Assembly: GCF_010093815.1 (NCBI RefSeq)
Contig: NW_022985549.1
Location: 2,810,804 to 2,874,803 of the forward strand
Reading direction: 5' to 3'
DNA from: Pseudovirgaria hyperparasitica
Taxonomy: Eukaryota > Ascomycota > Dothideomycetes > Acrospermales > Acrospermaceae
DNA: 64,000 bases
Part shown: positions 1 to 10,700 of the stretch, in pieces
Position numbering within the stretch: position 1 is the stretch's first letter
Layout of the letters: each line of letters begins with the position of its first letter
Program-made: the position numbers and the translations under genes
Notes under the pieces: generated by a model
The model's input: only the letters and a program-made list of their open reading frames with translations
What the model was told of the DNA's origin: nothing
Database searches by the model: none

Positions 1-473
1 AAGAACCAAAAACTCACAATAGCAACATCCCCCCCCCCCAAAACAAGCACCCCCTGCCCCGCCGCACAATCCTCACTCCACCGCCCCACATGCGCCTTGA
101 GCACATTCCCCCCATACAAAAACGGCATCTCGCCATTCTGCTTCACCCAGACGCGGTAGCGGGCATGCGGCGCGATGACGTCCAAGGCAGTGATATGCAG
201 GCGGAATTGGCCTGTTTTTGTGAATTTGCCGAGGCAGGTGCCGAGGGAGAGGAGGGCGTGGCGGGAGATGGAGGTGGCGTGGTTGGCGAGGGATTCGCGG
301 ACGTAGTAGACGCGGCTGTGGTGGAGGCGGAAGACGTGGCGGGAGGTGGATTGGGATTGGGAGGTGGTGGTGGATTGGGAGGGAGGGGAGAGGAGGGTTT
401 TGAGGGAGGGCCCGGTGTAGGAGGCGAGTTTGGTGAAGAGGGTGCGGGTTTCGGGTTCGGTTAAGGGGCGCAT
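1..473 (-). CDS. NIP7: NIP7, 60S ribosome biogenesis factor (5' part only)
   Basis: NIP7 is a small nuclear and nucleolar factor with a C-terminal PUA domain, needed for 27S pre-rRNA processing and 60S subunit maturation. The start is the ATG at 473 (reading left), giving MRPLTEPETRTLFTKLASY. It is followed by blocks typical of the family: HVFRLHHSRVYYV, LLSLGTCLGKFTKTG, FRLHITALDVIAPHARYRVW and GEMPFLYGGNVLKAHVGRW. The first exon ends at 18 and a consensus donor GTGAGT follows at 17-12, so the rest of the PUA domain lies beyond the left edge. The last codons cross an 11-base G run (plus-strand C run at 29-39) and stay in frame. Insertions of P, S, T and Q near residues 24-35 make this N-terminal region slightly longer than usual. 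The identification is firm; the 3' exon is not visible. Confidence 0.93.
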   Translation of the reverse strand, partial: MRPLTEPETRTLFTKLASYTGPSLKTLLSPPSQSTTTSQSQSTSRHVFRLHHSRVYYVRESLANHATSISRHALLSLGTCLGKFTKTGQFRLHITALDVIAPHARYRVWVKQNGEMPFLYGGNVLKAHVGRWSEDCAAGQGVLVLGGGDVAIVSFWF

Positions 474-754
474 TTTTGAAGATTTGAGGTTGAGGTTGAG
501 GTTGTGGTTGTGGTTTGTGTATGGGAGAGATAATTGAAAGCATGGGGAGAAAATAATTCTGAAGTTGGAGTTCTGCGACAGTACCGCGCTAGGCCCGATT
601 CGGCATTTTCTGCAAGGAAAAAGCTCAGACTTTGACTTTAATCCGGGTGCGTGCTCGGAGGTGCGAAATTTCATCCCGCAGAAACGGTGCACACACACCG
701 CCTGCTATTCTACACCACCACTTCAAGTCCTCCCCTCAAATAACACGATACACC

Positions 755-2878
755 ATGGCTGTCCGGGCCACGAAACGCCGCCGTCTCTCGCCGCCCGACG
801 ACGCAAAACCCCCGAATGGCATGTCCAGGGCGGGCAAGAAGAAGACGCACGCCGCCGCCGCCGCAGACAAGGCGCTCGAGCACGGCGTGTTCGCTGGCAC
901 TACCGGCTGGGACGACGAGCAGGAGTACGAGAGCCGGCCGCGCAAGAGCAAGACGGAGCAGAGCAGCAAGCGCACGCGGTTGCCGATCAAGACGGCCGAC
1001 GGCTGGGTAGAGCAGGAGCCCGAGGACATTCCGCACGAGGCGAGCGAGGACGAGGATGAGGACGAGGATAGTTTCCTGGGGTCAGGCGAGGATGAGGACG
1101 AGTACGAGCACGAGAACGGAGAGCCGGCGGTCGAGGACGAACAGCCCCGAATCCCCATGCGGCAGCGCATCCTCCAGGCCAAGGAGGACCTGGCCAAGAT
1201 CGCGGGCCAGATCAGCGAGGACCCGGAGACGAACATCAACGCGGTGAGGCTGCTCGAGGAGTTTGCCGACGCGCCGCACGTGCCGGTGCAGAAGCTGGCG
1301 CTGGCCACCCAGCTGGCCGTCTACAAGGACCTCATCCCGAGCTACCCCATCCGGCCCGTCAAGGAGGACGAGGTCAGCTCGACAAAGGTGTCCAAGGAGG
1401 TGCGCAAGCTGCGCAGCTTCGAGCAGACCCTGCTGGCCGGCTATCACAAGTATCTCCAGCGGCTCGCCGGGATCGCAAAGGCTGGTGCGCGGGAGAGTGC
1501 TGACGCGGCGTCGCTGGTGACGGTGGCGTTTAGCTGTGCGTGCAATCTGCTGGTGTCGGTGACGCACTTTAACTTTCGTGATCTGCTGATTGGCATTGTT
1601 GTGCGCAGGCTGGGCAGGGAGCGTGTGGATGGGGACTTTCGGAAGTGTGTCGAGTGTCTGGAGACGCTGTTCAAGAATGACGAGGACGGATATGCTTCGC
1701 TCGACGCGGTCAAGGCGCTGCAGACCATGATCAAGGCGCGCCACTACAACATTCACGAAAACGTGCTCAACACCTTCCTGTCCCTGCGCCTTCTCTCGGA
1801 GCTGTCGGTCAAGGGCTCGCATCAGCGCATCGACAAGACGGACGAGTCCGCGCAGACCAAGTCCAAGTTCAAGAAGGAGTTCCGCACCAAGCGCGAGAGG
1901 AAGCTCGCGCGCGAGAACAAGGCCATCCAGAAGGAGTTTGCCGAGGCCGACGCCGCCGTCTCGCACGAGGACCGCGACAAGAACCAGTCCGAGACGCTCA
2001 AGATCGTCTTTGTCGTCTACTTCCAGATCCTGAAGAAGCGCTCGCGCAAGCTCATGGGCGCCGTGCTCGAGGGTCTCGCAAAGTACGCACACCTCATCAA
2101 CCAGGACTTCTTCGGCGACATCCTCGAGGTGCTCAAGGAGCTCATCTCCAACGCATCGCTGTACACGGACGACAACGATGACAACACCGACGACGACAAC
2201 AACAACGACGAAGAGCTCGCCTCCACAAGCGTCCGCCAAGCAGCAACCCGCTCCTCGCTCCTCTGCTGCGTCACCGCCTTCGCCCTCCTCCAAGGCCAGG
2301 ACGCCTCCTACGCAACCTCCACCCTCCACCTCGACCTCAGCTTCTTCGTCGCCCACCTCTACCGCACCCTCCTCCCCGTCTCCCTCAACCCCGACATCGA
2401 ACTCAACGCCAAATCCCTCCACCTGCCCGACCCCCACACCACCCACACCCACGCCCCCGCCCCTCCGCCCCCAGACCGCAAAGTAAACGTCCAAACCACC
2501 ACCGTCCTCCTCATCCGCTGCCTCACCTCCACCCTCCTCCCCGCCCACGCCGCCCGCTCCATCCCCGCCCAGCGCATCGCCGCCTTCACGAAACACCTCC
2601 TCATCGCCGCCTGCCAGCTCCCCGAGAAGAGCGCCCTCGCCATGCTCGGCTTGCTCACTCTCGTTACGAAGACGCACGGCAAGAAAGTGGCTGCGCTGTG
2701 GCGCACCGAGGAGAGGCGTGGCGACGGCGTGTTTGACCCGCTGTGTGAGCGGCCCGAGGCGAGTAATCCGTTTGCGAGCACGGCGTGGGAGGGCGAGGTG
2801 TTGAGGGTGCATTTTAGTCCTGCGGTGAGGGAGGCGTATAGGGAGGTTGAGAGGGGGGTTAGGGAGGCTGTGAGGTAG
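755..2878 (+). CDS. NOC3: NOC3, nucleolar complex protein 3
   Basis: Single exon, 707 aa from the ATG at 755; an upstream in-frame extension to 632 has no family support. NOC3 works with NOC2 in intranuclear transport of pre-60S particles, and the yeast protein also acts in replication initiation. The order is a basic nuclear-targeting N-terminus (ATKRRRLSP, residues 4-12), an acidic stretch at about residues 98-130, the NOC3 N-terminal domain beginning near PMRQRILQAKEDLAKIAGQI, and a C-terminal CBF/Mak21-type domain. That last domain contains VVYFQILKK and, near the end, PLCERPEASNPFASTAWEGE. An Asp/Asn-rich insert near residue 475 (DDNDDNTDDDNNNDE) looks like a lineage-specific linker. Codon use is strongly C/G-ending, which creates long antisense shadow ORFs. 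NIP7 lies divergently upstream with only 281 bp between the two starts, so the two ribosome-biogenesis genes probably share a promoter. Confidence 0.93.
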   Translation: MAVRATKRRRLSPPDDAKPPNGMSRAGKKKTHAAAAADKALEHGVFAGTTGWDDEQEYESRPRKSKTEQSSKRTRLPIKTADGWVEQEPEDIPHEASEDEDEDEDSFLGSGEDEDEYEHENGEPAVEDEQPRIPMRQRILQAKEDLAKIAGQISEDPETNINAVRLLEEFADAPHVPVQKLALATQLAVYKDLIPSYPIRPVKEDEVSSTKVSKEVRKLRSFEQTLLAGYHKYLQRLAGIAKAGARESADAASLVTVAFSCACNLLVSVTHFNFRDLLIGIVVRRLGRERVDGDFRKCVECLETLFKNDEDGYASLDAVKALQTMIKARHYNIHENVLNTFLSLRLLSELSVKGSHQRIDKTDESAQTKSKFKKEFRTKRERKLARENKAIQKEFAEADAAVSHEDRDKNQSETLKIVFVVYFQILKKRSRKLMGAVLEGLAKYAHLINQDFFGDILEVLKELISNASLYTDDNDDNTDDDNNNDEELASTSVRQAATRSSLLCCVTAFALLQGQDASYATSTLHLDLSFFVAHLYRTLLPVSLNPDIELNAKSLHLPDPHTTHTHAPAPPPPDRKVNVQTTTVLLIRCLTSTLLPAHAARSIPAQRIAAFTKHLLIAACQLPEKSALAMLGLLTLVTKTHGKKVAALWRTEERRGDGVFDPLCERPEASNPFASTAWEGEVLRVHFSPAVREAYREVERGVREAVR

Positions 2879-2882
2879 GGTT

Positions 2883-2943
2883 TGGGTTAGGGGTGGGATG
2901 GGATGGGATGGAAGGAGGGAAAGGGAAGGGAAGGGAAGGGAGC
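2883..2943 (+). repeat. G-rich simple repeats just after NOC3
   Basis: Directly after the NOC3 stop lie GGGTTAGGGGTGGG, then GGGAT units (about 2895-2911), then GGGAA units (about 2918-2940). Both parts fit the pattern of four G-triplets with 1-3 nt loops, so they could form quadruplexes in the NOC3 3' UTR RNA. The rest of the 525 bp gap up to CEM1 shows no further gene. Confidence 0.6.
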
Positions 2944-3308
2944 GGGTGGATGTGGAGGTGCTGTTTGTGGTAGTGATTAAAAGAGCATGTAGATGTTGGT
3001 TGTGTTGTAGCAATGCATATAGGCATGTGTCGCGCTCTGACGCCACGTTCTTCTCGTTTATAACTTACGTCGAGAACTACATCAGCAACACGGCATCTCA
3101 ATCCTTGCCCAACATGTTCATTATTCTAAATATCTGCCTTCTCTATCCCTACTAGCGAACGCCTGATTGTTTTGGCGTCTGGACGTTTGAAATGCTCCTA
3201 TGGAACTCCTGGGGTGTTACATATGTACAAGACACCAAGACCAGACTAGTCCCAAAACAGCTATATAGCTATACACCCCCGCTCCCTATCCATCCATCTA
3301 TCCGCCCA

Positions 3309-3316
3309 TATAAAAA
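3309..3316 (+). promoter_or_regulatory. TATA-like element of CEM1
   Basis: TATAAAAA lies 88 nt upstream of the CEM1 ATG in a C/T- and A/C-rich leader without upstream ATGs in good context. The one ATG at 3399 overlaps the true start out of frame. Confidence 0.45.
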
Positions 3317-3403
3317 CCTACACCCAAACTTGACCACAAACAAACCAAAACAAACAACCTCCATCCCAACCCATCACCACAAACCTCCCGAAAAAAACAT
3401 GCA

Positions 3404-5070
3404 ATGCGCAGAGTCGTCATCACAGGCCTCGGCGCAGTAACACCCCTCGGCGTCGGTACATCTCTCCCCTAATCTCCCTCCCTCCCTCCTCTCCTTCTCA
3501 ACCCCAACTAACACAACCCAAGGCATAACCCACACCTGGCCACGCCTCCTCCGCAGCAAAAGCGGCGTCCTCTCCACGCACGCCCTCGGCCCCAAGTTCA
3601 GCGCCCTGCCAAGCCAAGTCGCAGGCCTCGTTCCCGCGGGCCGCAAGGACGACGGTGGATGGACGGCGGACGAGTGGGTTGTGACGGCGGGGGAGCGGCG
3701 GCGGATGGCGCTGTTTGCGCAGTATGGGATGGCGGCGAGTGAGATGGCGATGCGGGATGCGGGGTGGGTGCCGTGGCGGGAGGGGGATTTGGCTGCTACG
3801 GTGAGTTTTTGGGCTGAGGGGGGACTTTTGGGAAGGGGAGAGAGGGATGTGTATGTGAGAGAGAGAGAGAGAGAGAACGTGCTGATTTTGAGGGCGTGGG
3901 ATAGGGCGTTTGTTTGGGGTCTGGGATTGGGAGTTTTGAGGATGTGTATGAGACTAGTGTGGCGTTTGAGAAGGGGGTGAGTATCTTGGTGTGTGGGTGG
4001 GTGGTGGCTGATGTGTGCGGCAGGGGTATCATAAGGTGTCGCCGTTGTTTGTGCCGCGACTGCTGATTAATTTGGCGGCTGGGCATGTTTCGATGAGGTA
4101 TGGCTTGAGGGTGGGTTTGGATGCGGATTCCATGTGTGTTTGTTGACTGACTGACTGACTGACTGGAAAGGGACCGAATCATGCGGTGACGACGGCGTGC
4201 ACGACTGGTGCACATTGTATTGGCGATGCGGCGCGCTTGATCAGTTATGGCGATGCAGATGTTATGATAGCTGGGGGTGCGGAGTCTTGCATTCATCCCT
4301 TGGCGATAGCAGGCTTTGCGCGCGCGAGGAGTCTGGCTACGGACTGGAACGACCGTCCGAGTGAGGCGTCCAGGCCTTTTGACAAAGACCGCGCTGGCTT
4401 TGTGATAGGGGAAGGGGCTGGCGTGATGGTTCTCGAAGTATGTCCGGGCAGTGTCAGTCGTGCGGTGTCATGCTAATACCAATCGACAGGAGTTAGAACA
4501 CGCAAAAGCACGAGGTGCAAGAGTCTATGCTGAGCTGAAAGGCTATGGACTGTCCTCAGATGCATACCACATGACCGCACCGCGTGCGGATGGCGATGGT
4601 CCCCTTCTGGCCATGAAGGCAGCGCTGAGAAATGCCAGCATCACTCCTGAGGCTGTCGACTACGTCAACGCCCACGCAACGTCTACCAAACTAGGCGATG
4701 CCGCAGAGAACAGAGCTATCAAGAACCTGCTCCTCGGCGAACATGGCAAGCGAAACGCCTCTGCCATCAACATCAGCAGCACAAAAGGGGCTATTGGACA
4801 CCTGCTCGGAGCCGCGGGAGCTGTGGAAGCAATCTTCTCTGTGCTCGCCATACACGAGGTGAGTCGCGTGTGCTTGACGCGCATCTGTACTGACTGAGGC
4901 AGAATACACTCCCACCCACACTTAATCTGGATACCATCGACGCAGAGGAGGGATTCGACTGCAACTATGTCCCGAATGAGGCCCAGCAGCACAAGGTTGA
5001 TGTAGCACTCACCAACAGCTTTGGCTTTGGAGGGACAAATGCCAGTCTGTGTTTCAGTAGATACCAATGA
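3404..5070 (+). CDS. CEM1: Mitochondrial 3-oxoacyl-ACP synthase (type II FAS, KAS II-like)
   Basis: Condensing enzyme of mitochondrial type II fatty acid synthesis, which supplies the octanoyl precursor of lipoate. Seven exons: 3404-3455, 3523-3800, 3905-3976, 4024-4110, 4171-4437, 4490-4858 and 4903-5070, giving 430 aa. The start [18 protein letters not shown] is the thiolase-fold N-terminus. Nucleophile Cys lies in TTACTTGAH, and the two catalytic His lie in VNAHATST and GAIGHLLGA. The C-terminal FGFGGTN gate motif follows. No long presequence precedes MRRVV; an ATG five bases upstream is in another frame. Mitochondrial targeting is therefore assumed from the family. Intron 2 holds a (GA)n run at about 3857-3876 and intron 4 holds five GACT units. 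Every join is supported by conserved protein on both sides. Confidence 0.93.
3857..3876 (+). repeat. (GA)n microsatellite in CEM1 intron 2
   Basis: About ten GA units in the intron between exons 2 and 3 of CEM1. It is non-coding and likely length-variable. Confidence 0.7.
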
Positions 5071-5235
5071 ATTCCAAACACTCATACTTGTTCCATCCTG
5101 CATCTCGACCTGCTCGGGCTCGGCCGCTTGTCATGCAGCCTCGCCAAAGTCTCCGCCGCTATTCGTCTATCAACCCCACTTGGTAAACAAGCCCGCGATA
5201 GTGCCCTTCCTTAGCCCCACGCCAATAGACCCCTC

Positions 5236-5242
5236 TATAAAA
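5236..5242 (+). promoter_or_regulatory. TATA box of the NicO transporter gene
   Basis: TATAAAA at 126-132 nt before the ATG of the nickel transporter gene. The gap between the CEM1 stop and this ATG is only 297 bp, so the element fits the next gene's promoter. No metal-responsive site was recognised. Confidence 0.45.
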
Positions 5243-5367
5243 CGTGCTTCATCCCAACCACTGACTATCCACAAAGGTCGAAACGCCCACCATTATTTGG
5301 TGTTTTCCTTTCATACACTCTTTACATGGCAGGCCATTTTGTGCGTTGATCTCCGCGAGTAGTGACT

Positions 5368-7007
5368 ATGGCGACGACAGACATCTCAGTCGCTCCTCTC
5401 CACGAGGAGCCGGACACATTAGAGCACCCTAATGAGCGCCAGACTCTGCTCAAGTCCTTCTCAGACAAAGCAGCGGTATACCATGACAGAGTCCCATATC
5501 TGCGGAAGCTCCCGTTCAATGCATTAGCCATAATCCTGTTCATCGCATTTGTGAATGCGGTTGTCTGGGTTGCCGTCGGGATTGTTCTTGTCAGTACCAT
5601 ATATAGCCGTGCATATCATGATTCTACGCTGACACCATACACAGCACTTCAATGCGTATGTCCACCTCCCATCACGCCTCACACCCACTTGAAGATGCAA
5701 CTCATAACAACCCAACAGCGGCCTCGCATCCACCGCCGTCCTGGCCTACACCCTAGGCCTCCGCCACGCCCTCGACGCAGACCACATCTCCGTATCTCGC
5801 CCTCCCTCCCTTCCCCCCCTTTAGCTCCCATCACTAACACACCCCCCCAGGCCATCGACCTCATGACACGTCGGCTCATCGCCTCGGGCCAGCGCCCCGT
5901 CACCGTCGGCATGTTCTTCTCGCTCGGCCACTCGACCATCGTGATCGTCACCTCCATCGTCGTCGCCGCCACCGCCGCCGCCATCTCCTCCCGCTTCGAC
6001 AACTTCACCCGCGTCGGCAACATCATCGGCACCAGCGTCTCCGCCGCCTTCCTCCTCCTCCTCGGCGCCATGAACGTCTGGATCCTCGTCCGTCTCCGCA
6101 GGCGCCTGATCGCTCTCATCTACCCCTCCTCCACCACCACCTCCTCCTCCACCACCTCCCCAAACAACCCCGACGCCAAACCCCTCACCGCAGGCCTCCT
6201 CTTCACCCTCTTCCACCGCCTCTTCAAACTCATCGACCAGCCCTGGAAAATGTACCCGCTAGGCATCCTCTTCGGCCTCGGCTTCGACACCTCCTCCGAA
6301 GTGGCCCTGCTCGGCATCTCCTCCATCCAAGCCGCCGCCGGCACCTCCATCTGGCTCATCCTGATCTTCCCCCTCCTCTTCACCGCAGGCATGTGTCTGC
6401 TCGACACCGCCGACGGCGCCGCAATGATGAGCGTGTACACGAGCAGCGCGCTCGCCCGCGACGCAATTGCGGTGCTGTACTACAGCATTGTCCTCACGCT
6501 TGTGACTGTTGTTGTGGCGCTCGTGATTGGCGTGATTCAGGTGTTGAGTTTGGTGGCGAATGTGGCGGAGCCCGAGGGTGGGTTTTGGGATGGTGTGGCG
6601 GTGGCGGGCGAGTATTATGATGTTATTGGTGTGTTTTGCTGCTCTTGTTTTGCCTCCTCCTTCTTCTTTTTCTTCTCCCCCTCTCCCGGACTCCCGCCCA
6701 GACTAACAAAAATCCCCCACTCCCAGGCGGCGCCATATGCGGCTCCTTCATCGTCTTCGGCGTGCTCAGCGTGCTCCTCTACAAGCCCTGGCGCCGCCAC
6801 ATCGACCGCAAGATGCTGCTCCATCAGCGGCGTCTAGATGCGAGCAGAGATGACGACAACCCCAACAACAACAACGACGACGACGACGCCGTAAACGAGG
6901 CGCCCGGCCAAGCTGCTGACTCGAAGACCAAGTCCCGCGTTCATGTCACGCAGGACGAGGATGGGGAGGGTGCGGGTGTTGGGGGGAGTGTGAGGGGGGT
7001 TGTTTGA
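5368..7007 (+). CDS. NicO-family nickel/cobalt transporter
   Basis: Plasma-membrane Ni2+/Co2+ permease of the NiCoT family (fungal Nic1 type), which in fungi mainly supplies urease. Exons: 5368-5589, 5645-5655, 5719-5791, 5851-6628, 6727-7007; 454 aa. The ATG at 5368 is used (the in-frame codon at 5362 is GTG). The signature helix appears only after splicing: TLGLRHALDADHISAIDLMTR contains the RHAxDADHI motif. A second family signature follows in GMFFSLGHSTIVIV, then LGFDTSSEV and LFTAGMCLLDTADGAAM. Exon 2 is an 11-nt microexon (CACTTCAATGC), and without it the frame is lost just before the signature helix. The C-terminal tail is hydrophilic and Asn/Asp-rich (DDNPNNNNDDDDAV). Substrate choice between Ni and Co cannot be read from sequence. 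Confidence 0.92.
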
Positions 7008-7772
7008 GGGGGCGCGGATGTGGGTGTGGGTATAGGTTGGTGGATGGGGGTTTGGATGTGGTGTAGATTGATGGATGGATGAATGGTGGACTCGGAAGAC
7101 TCTATGGCTGCCGAATACATACACTATAGACGCATATAGTCTGGTATATAAAGTATCTCTGACTACATCGTAGTGTGGAAATCGGGAGATTGGAATTGGG
7201 AGTACTCGTCATCAGCATACTGAGTATGGCATAGCAACAATAACCGCGCCCGTAATCACACAAATATACAAAAGCCTATTTAACTAGCTATCTAAGCTGA
7301 GCCAGATACATACAGCGCTGTCTAAGCCCAAGCAGCCATACAGCTATCTAAGCCCCTGTGTCTACCATTCTCAGGTCGTATGTAGTGCGGTGGTGCATAA
7401 GTGTAGTTGCTGATTATGAATGAGACCGAAAAAAAACTGCTATTCAAGATATATCGCGGATGATTTTTTTGGGATTCAATGGAGCACGCATTTACTTAGA
7501 CCCCCCCCCCCCCCTACCTTTAAGAAGCGGTGCGGTGAAGGATAGCGTGAAGTGGTGGTATGGGTAGATACAGTCGAGGCTAGGTACCGAACATAGCAGT
7601 GCAGAAAGCACACGTCTTCCGAAACACAACATGATATATACATGTACATATATACAATAACTACTGCACACACACAAAAGAAGTCGTGCTCCAAGTCTAC
7701 CGCCTACTTCCCATATACAACCCAGCTCCCCATCTGCACACTGACTCCCCCCAGCCCCCGCAAGTCCACTCA
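7008..7772. other. Intergenic between convergent genes, with a C14 run
   Basis: 3' flanks of the NicO gene and of the orphan gene to its right. It contains a run of 14 C at 7501-7514 and a TATATAAA string at 7145-7152 with no coding sequence downstream. No credible gene was seen on either strand. Confidence 0.6.
7501..7514 (+). repeat. Homopolymer C14
   Basis: Fourteen consecutive C in the intergenic DNA between the NicO gene and the large orphan. Confidence 0.75.
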
Positions 7773-10700
7773 CTACGCCTCCCTAAACGCCCTAGCACGC
7801 ATACGGCCCCAGTCCTGCTCATCGAAGCGCGCCTCCCTCGCACCATACAACAGCCTGCCCGCATCCGGCTCTCTCAGCTCAGCGCGCCAGTCGCAAAGCT
7901 CGTCGTCTGTGATTTCGACCGGCCAATCGACCCAGTCCCACACCAGGTTCTTGTAGAACTGCTTTGCGGCCAGGCTAGCGGCGCGTCCGGGGCGGTGGTT
8001 GAAGCGGCGCGTCAGGTTGGCGATCAGCTCGTTGGTGTCTGGGTCGGCGGAGTCGAGGGCGAGTATGTAGGGCTGGTCCTGCTTCAAGGATGGGAGAAGG
8101 TCAGGGTCGTCGTGGGTTAGAGATGTGCCGATGAGGGCAATGATGTCTGTTGAGAGGACGGGCTCGTGGAGGGCGTGTCCGCTGATGCCTGCGGGGGCTT
8201 CGCCGGCGAGGATGTCAATGCTGGCTGGGAGCATGCCTTGGACTTTCGTTGGAAATAGCGCGCTGCTCTGGGCCCGGGACTTCGGTGGGACCTTTTTCGG
8301 TTCCCTGGCAGGCGTGTCGGCTGAGTTGAGGGTATTCCAATATGCTCTTGGTCTGACGCACCCCCCTGAATGGGTGATGAGGGCTTGACATAGCATGATA
8401 CCAAGATCTGCATTACGTCGCTTCTGCAACCTTGAGAGGATCTTGACATGAGAACGCCAGTGTCTGAAGAGATGTACAAGGTCTTCCTCCGCAATCCACT
8501 CGCGGGTCGCATGCGTGTGACGGCTCATGATGTCCTTGAAATGACGTGGCCAGCGGTTTTCGTAGCGCATGACTCGGAGAAGTAAATGGCGATGCTTGTA
8601 CATGGAACTCAGCATTCTGTAGTCGAACATCAAATCCGACCTTTCGCATAGAAGCAACACGCTGCGGAAGCCGCGTAAGTTGCCACTTTCAGCATGTGCT
8701 TTCATCCAGCAACTCATGATGCTAGTATCAAAAGGACAATGCGCAGTCCATTTGGAGACAAAGACTTCTCGTAACAGGCTGGCCGCAAGATGTGGTTTTC
8801 TACGGTTGATGAGTTCGTGAGCAGCGCTGAGAGTGATGTAGTGGTTGACTGCAAGCCCCTTGGATTGATTGAAGTGGTAGTATTCGAACACCTTCCGGCG
8901 GATCATCTCTGGGTCGGAGCGGGTGGTAAAGATGCGATGCGCAAGTAGCCGGCGTATGGCGATATCAACCACGATGCCTTGCTGACGGGCTCGGGCCATG
9001 ATAGATTCGGCCAAAGTAGAGTCATCTGGCGTTTCCTTCAAGCACGCAGCGATAGTCAAGTCCAGTATAGGGCCAGTCAGTGGTTTGTGTTTTGCTAACC
9101 GCCCTTCGAACGCTGTCCGAACTTTGGAATACTCCCCGTGAGCATACCACTGGTGGATTTGGGTCCAATAAGCAGCTGGTGAAGCTGATTGAGTACGAAT
9201 TGAAAGCGCCAGAGGCGTCGTAAATTCTTCATGCTCCTTCGCGCTCATCTTGGACGCTTCGAAGTCTCGAACTTGACTCCACATGCTCCCCAATTGTGCA
9301 GATAGCAGCCCTGGAGCGTTTCTGTGTAGTAGCTCTGTCATCTCGGCCAAGGTGACAGAGTCTGGTCGGTGGAGCTGCTGGTGTATCCGAAGGAGATCCC
9401 CTGCAAGTTTAGGAGTTACCATGAAGTCCGTTTTGACGCTGTGGAAGTAGGCCAAAATATTTGGGATGTCCGGCCCGCGTCTCTCTTTCAGAGCAGAATC
9501 AACAAGAGTCCTCAGCAGCTCCTCGTTGGGCTTCAGCATGTGTTGTGCGATTCTGCTCTTGACCCAGGAAAATGCCTCGTCGAACGTACGGGTTGAGAGA
9601 TAGACAGAAACGAGAGGATGCAAGGCATCCATCTGTCCTTCGGCATCAAGAATCTCAAGGCTATTCAGAGTGTCCAAGATAGGACTCAAGGCGTACCAAT
9701 TCTGTCGATCCGCTGCTTCTGCGAGCGCTTCCAATGCTTTGTTACTGCGAACAGAGGTTGGTCCCATTCCTGCGCCATGCCGAGCTTGAACTTGTATCGC
9801 TGAGAACATTAGGGAAATGCCTTTGCTGAGGTTCGTGGTAGCCGCCATCATCCCGTACACATCTTTCACGACGTTGATGTTCTTAGTGGTGCTCCAGCAC
9901 TTCTTCAGAATGGAAACGTAAGCATTCTCCAGAACCCGTTCTCCATTGCTGATGCCTACTTTATCCAGTCTTGTGTGAACAAGTATACCATGATCGAGCG
10001 CGCTGCAAAGACGTGCAATTCTGCTGATGGCGTGCTCTACAGGACGAACTACGGCAATTGAATAACATACTCTCTCGATCAAGCCTGGATCGATTGGAAG
10101 CAATGACTCGTACTTTGCAGAAAGCCGTTCGACCGTGTGATGGTTATCAGACTGCGAAAGGAGGATAAGATGTATGTTACCCTGATCTATGCCGTCCTGC
10201 TTGTCGAGGATAGCAACTAGTTGACTTGTCATCTTCCACTTCCCGCTTTCGAGCGCTTCCGTCAGGACTCGCAGAACCTGAGGCTCTATGGACGGAACAC
10301 TCCCTCTGATACGTTTCAACATATCAACCATTCGCCTGGTCTTCTCGCGCACTGATACGTCGGACTCTACAACTTGGCGAAACCGCGACTCGCATAGACG
10401 GGTCCATTGTTCTTTGTGGGTATCGACCTTTGTCACGATGTCGATGATAGCCTGGCATAGAGTGACCGGGATGCTACCCTCGATGATTCTGTTGAATGCC
10501 TCTTCCAAGGACTTTCCGGTTGATGCTGTCTTTCTACGCCGATCCTTTCTTGAAAGCCATACGTACTTGATTAGCTCAAGAGCTTCACGTTCGTATGGAT
10601 TATCTCGGAGAGCACCAGTAAACCGCACCAGGCTTGGGGTCTCGGCCAACGGTTCGGATGTGTCCACATAGTACTGTAACAGCTCTTGACTGTGTTCCTC

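Noticed and set aside
2870-2900. Telomere-like TTAGGG strings after NOC3
   Set aside because: Only one or two imperfect units among other G-rich repeats; not a telomeric array.
1082-3046. 654-codon open frame on the minus strand, antisense to NOC3
   Set aside because: Composition (long His/Leu/Val/Gly runs) and overlap with a conserved gene show it is a shadow of GC-rich codon use.
5362-5370. Start of the NicO gene two codons upstream
   Set aside because: That codon is GTG; the ATG at 5368 is the natural start.
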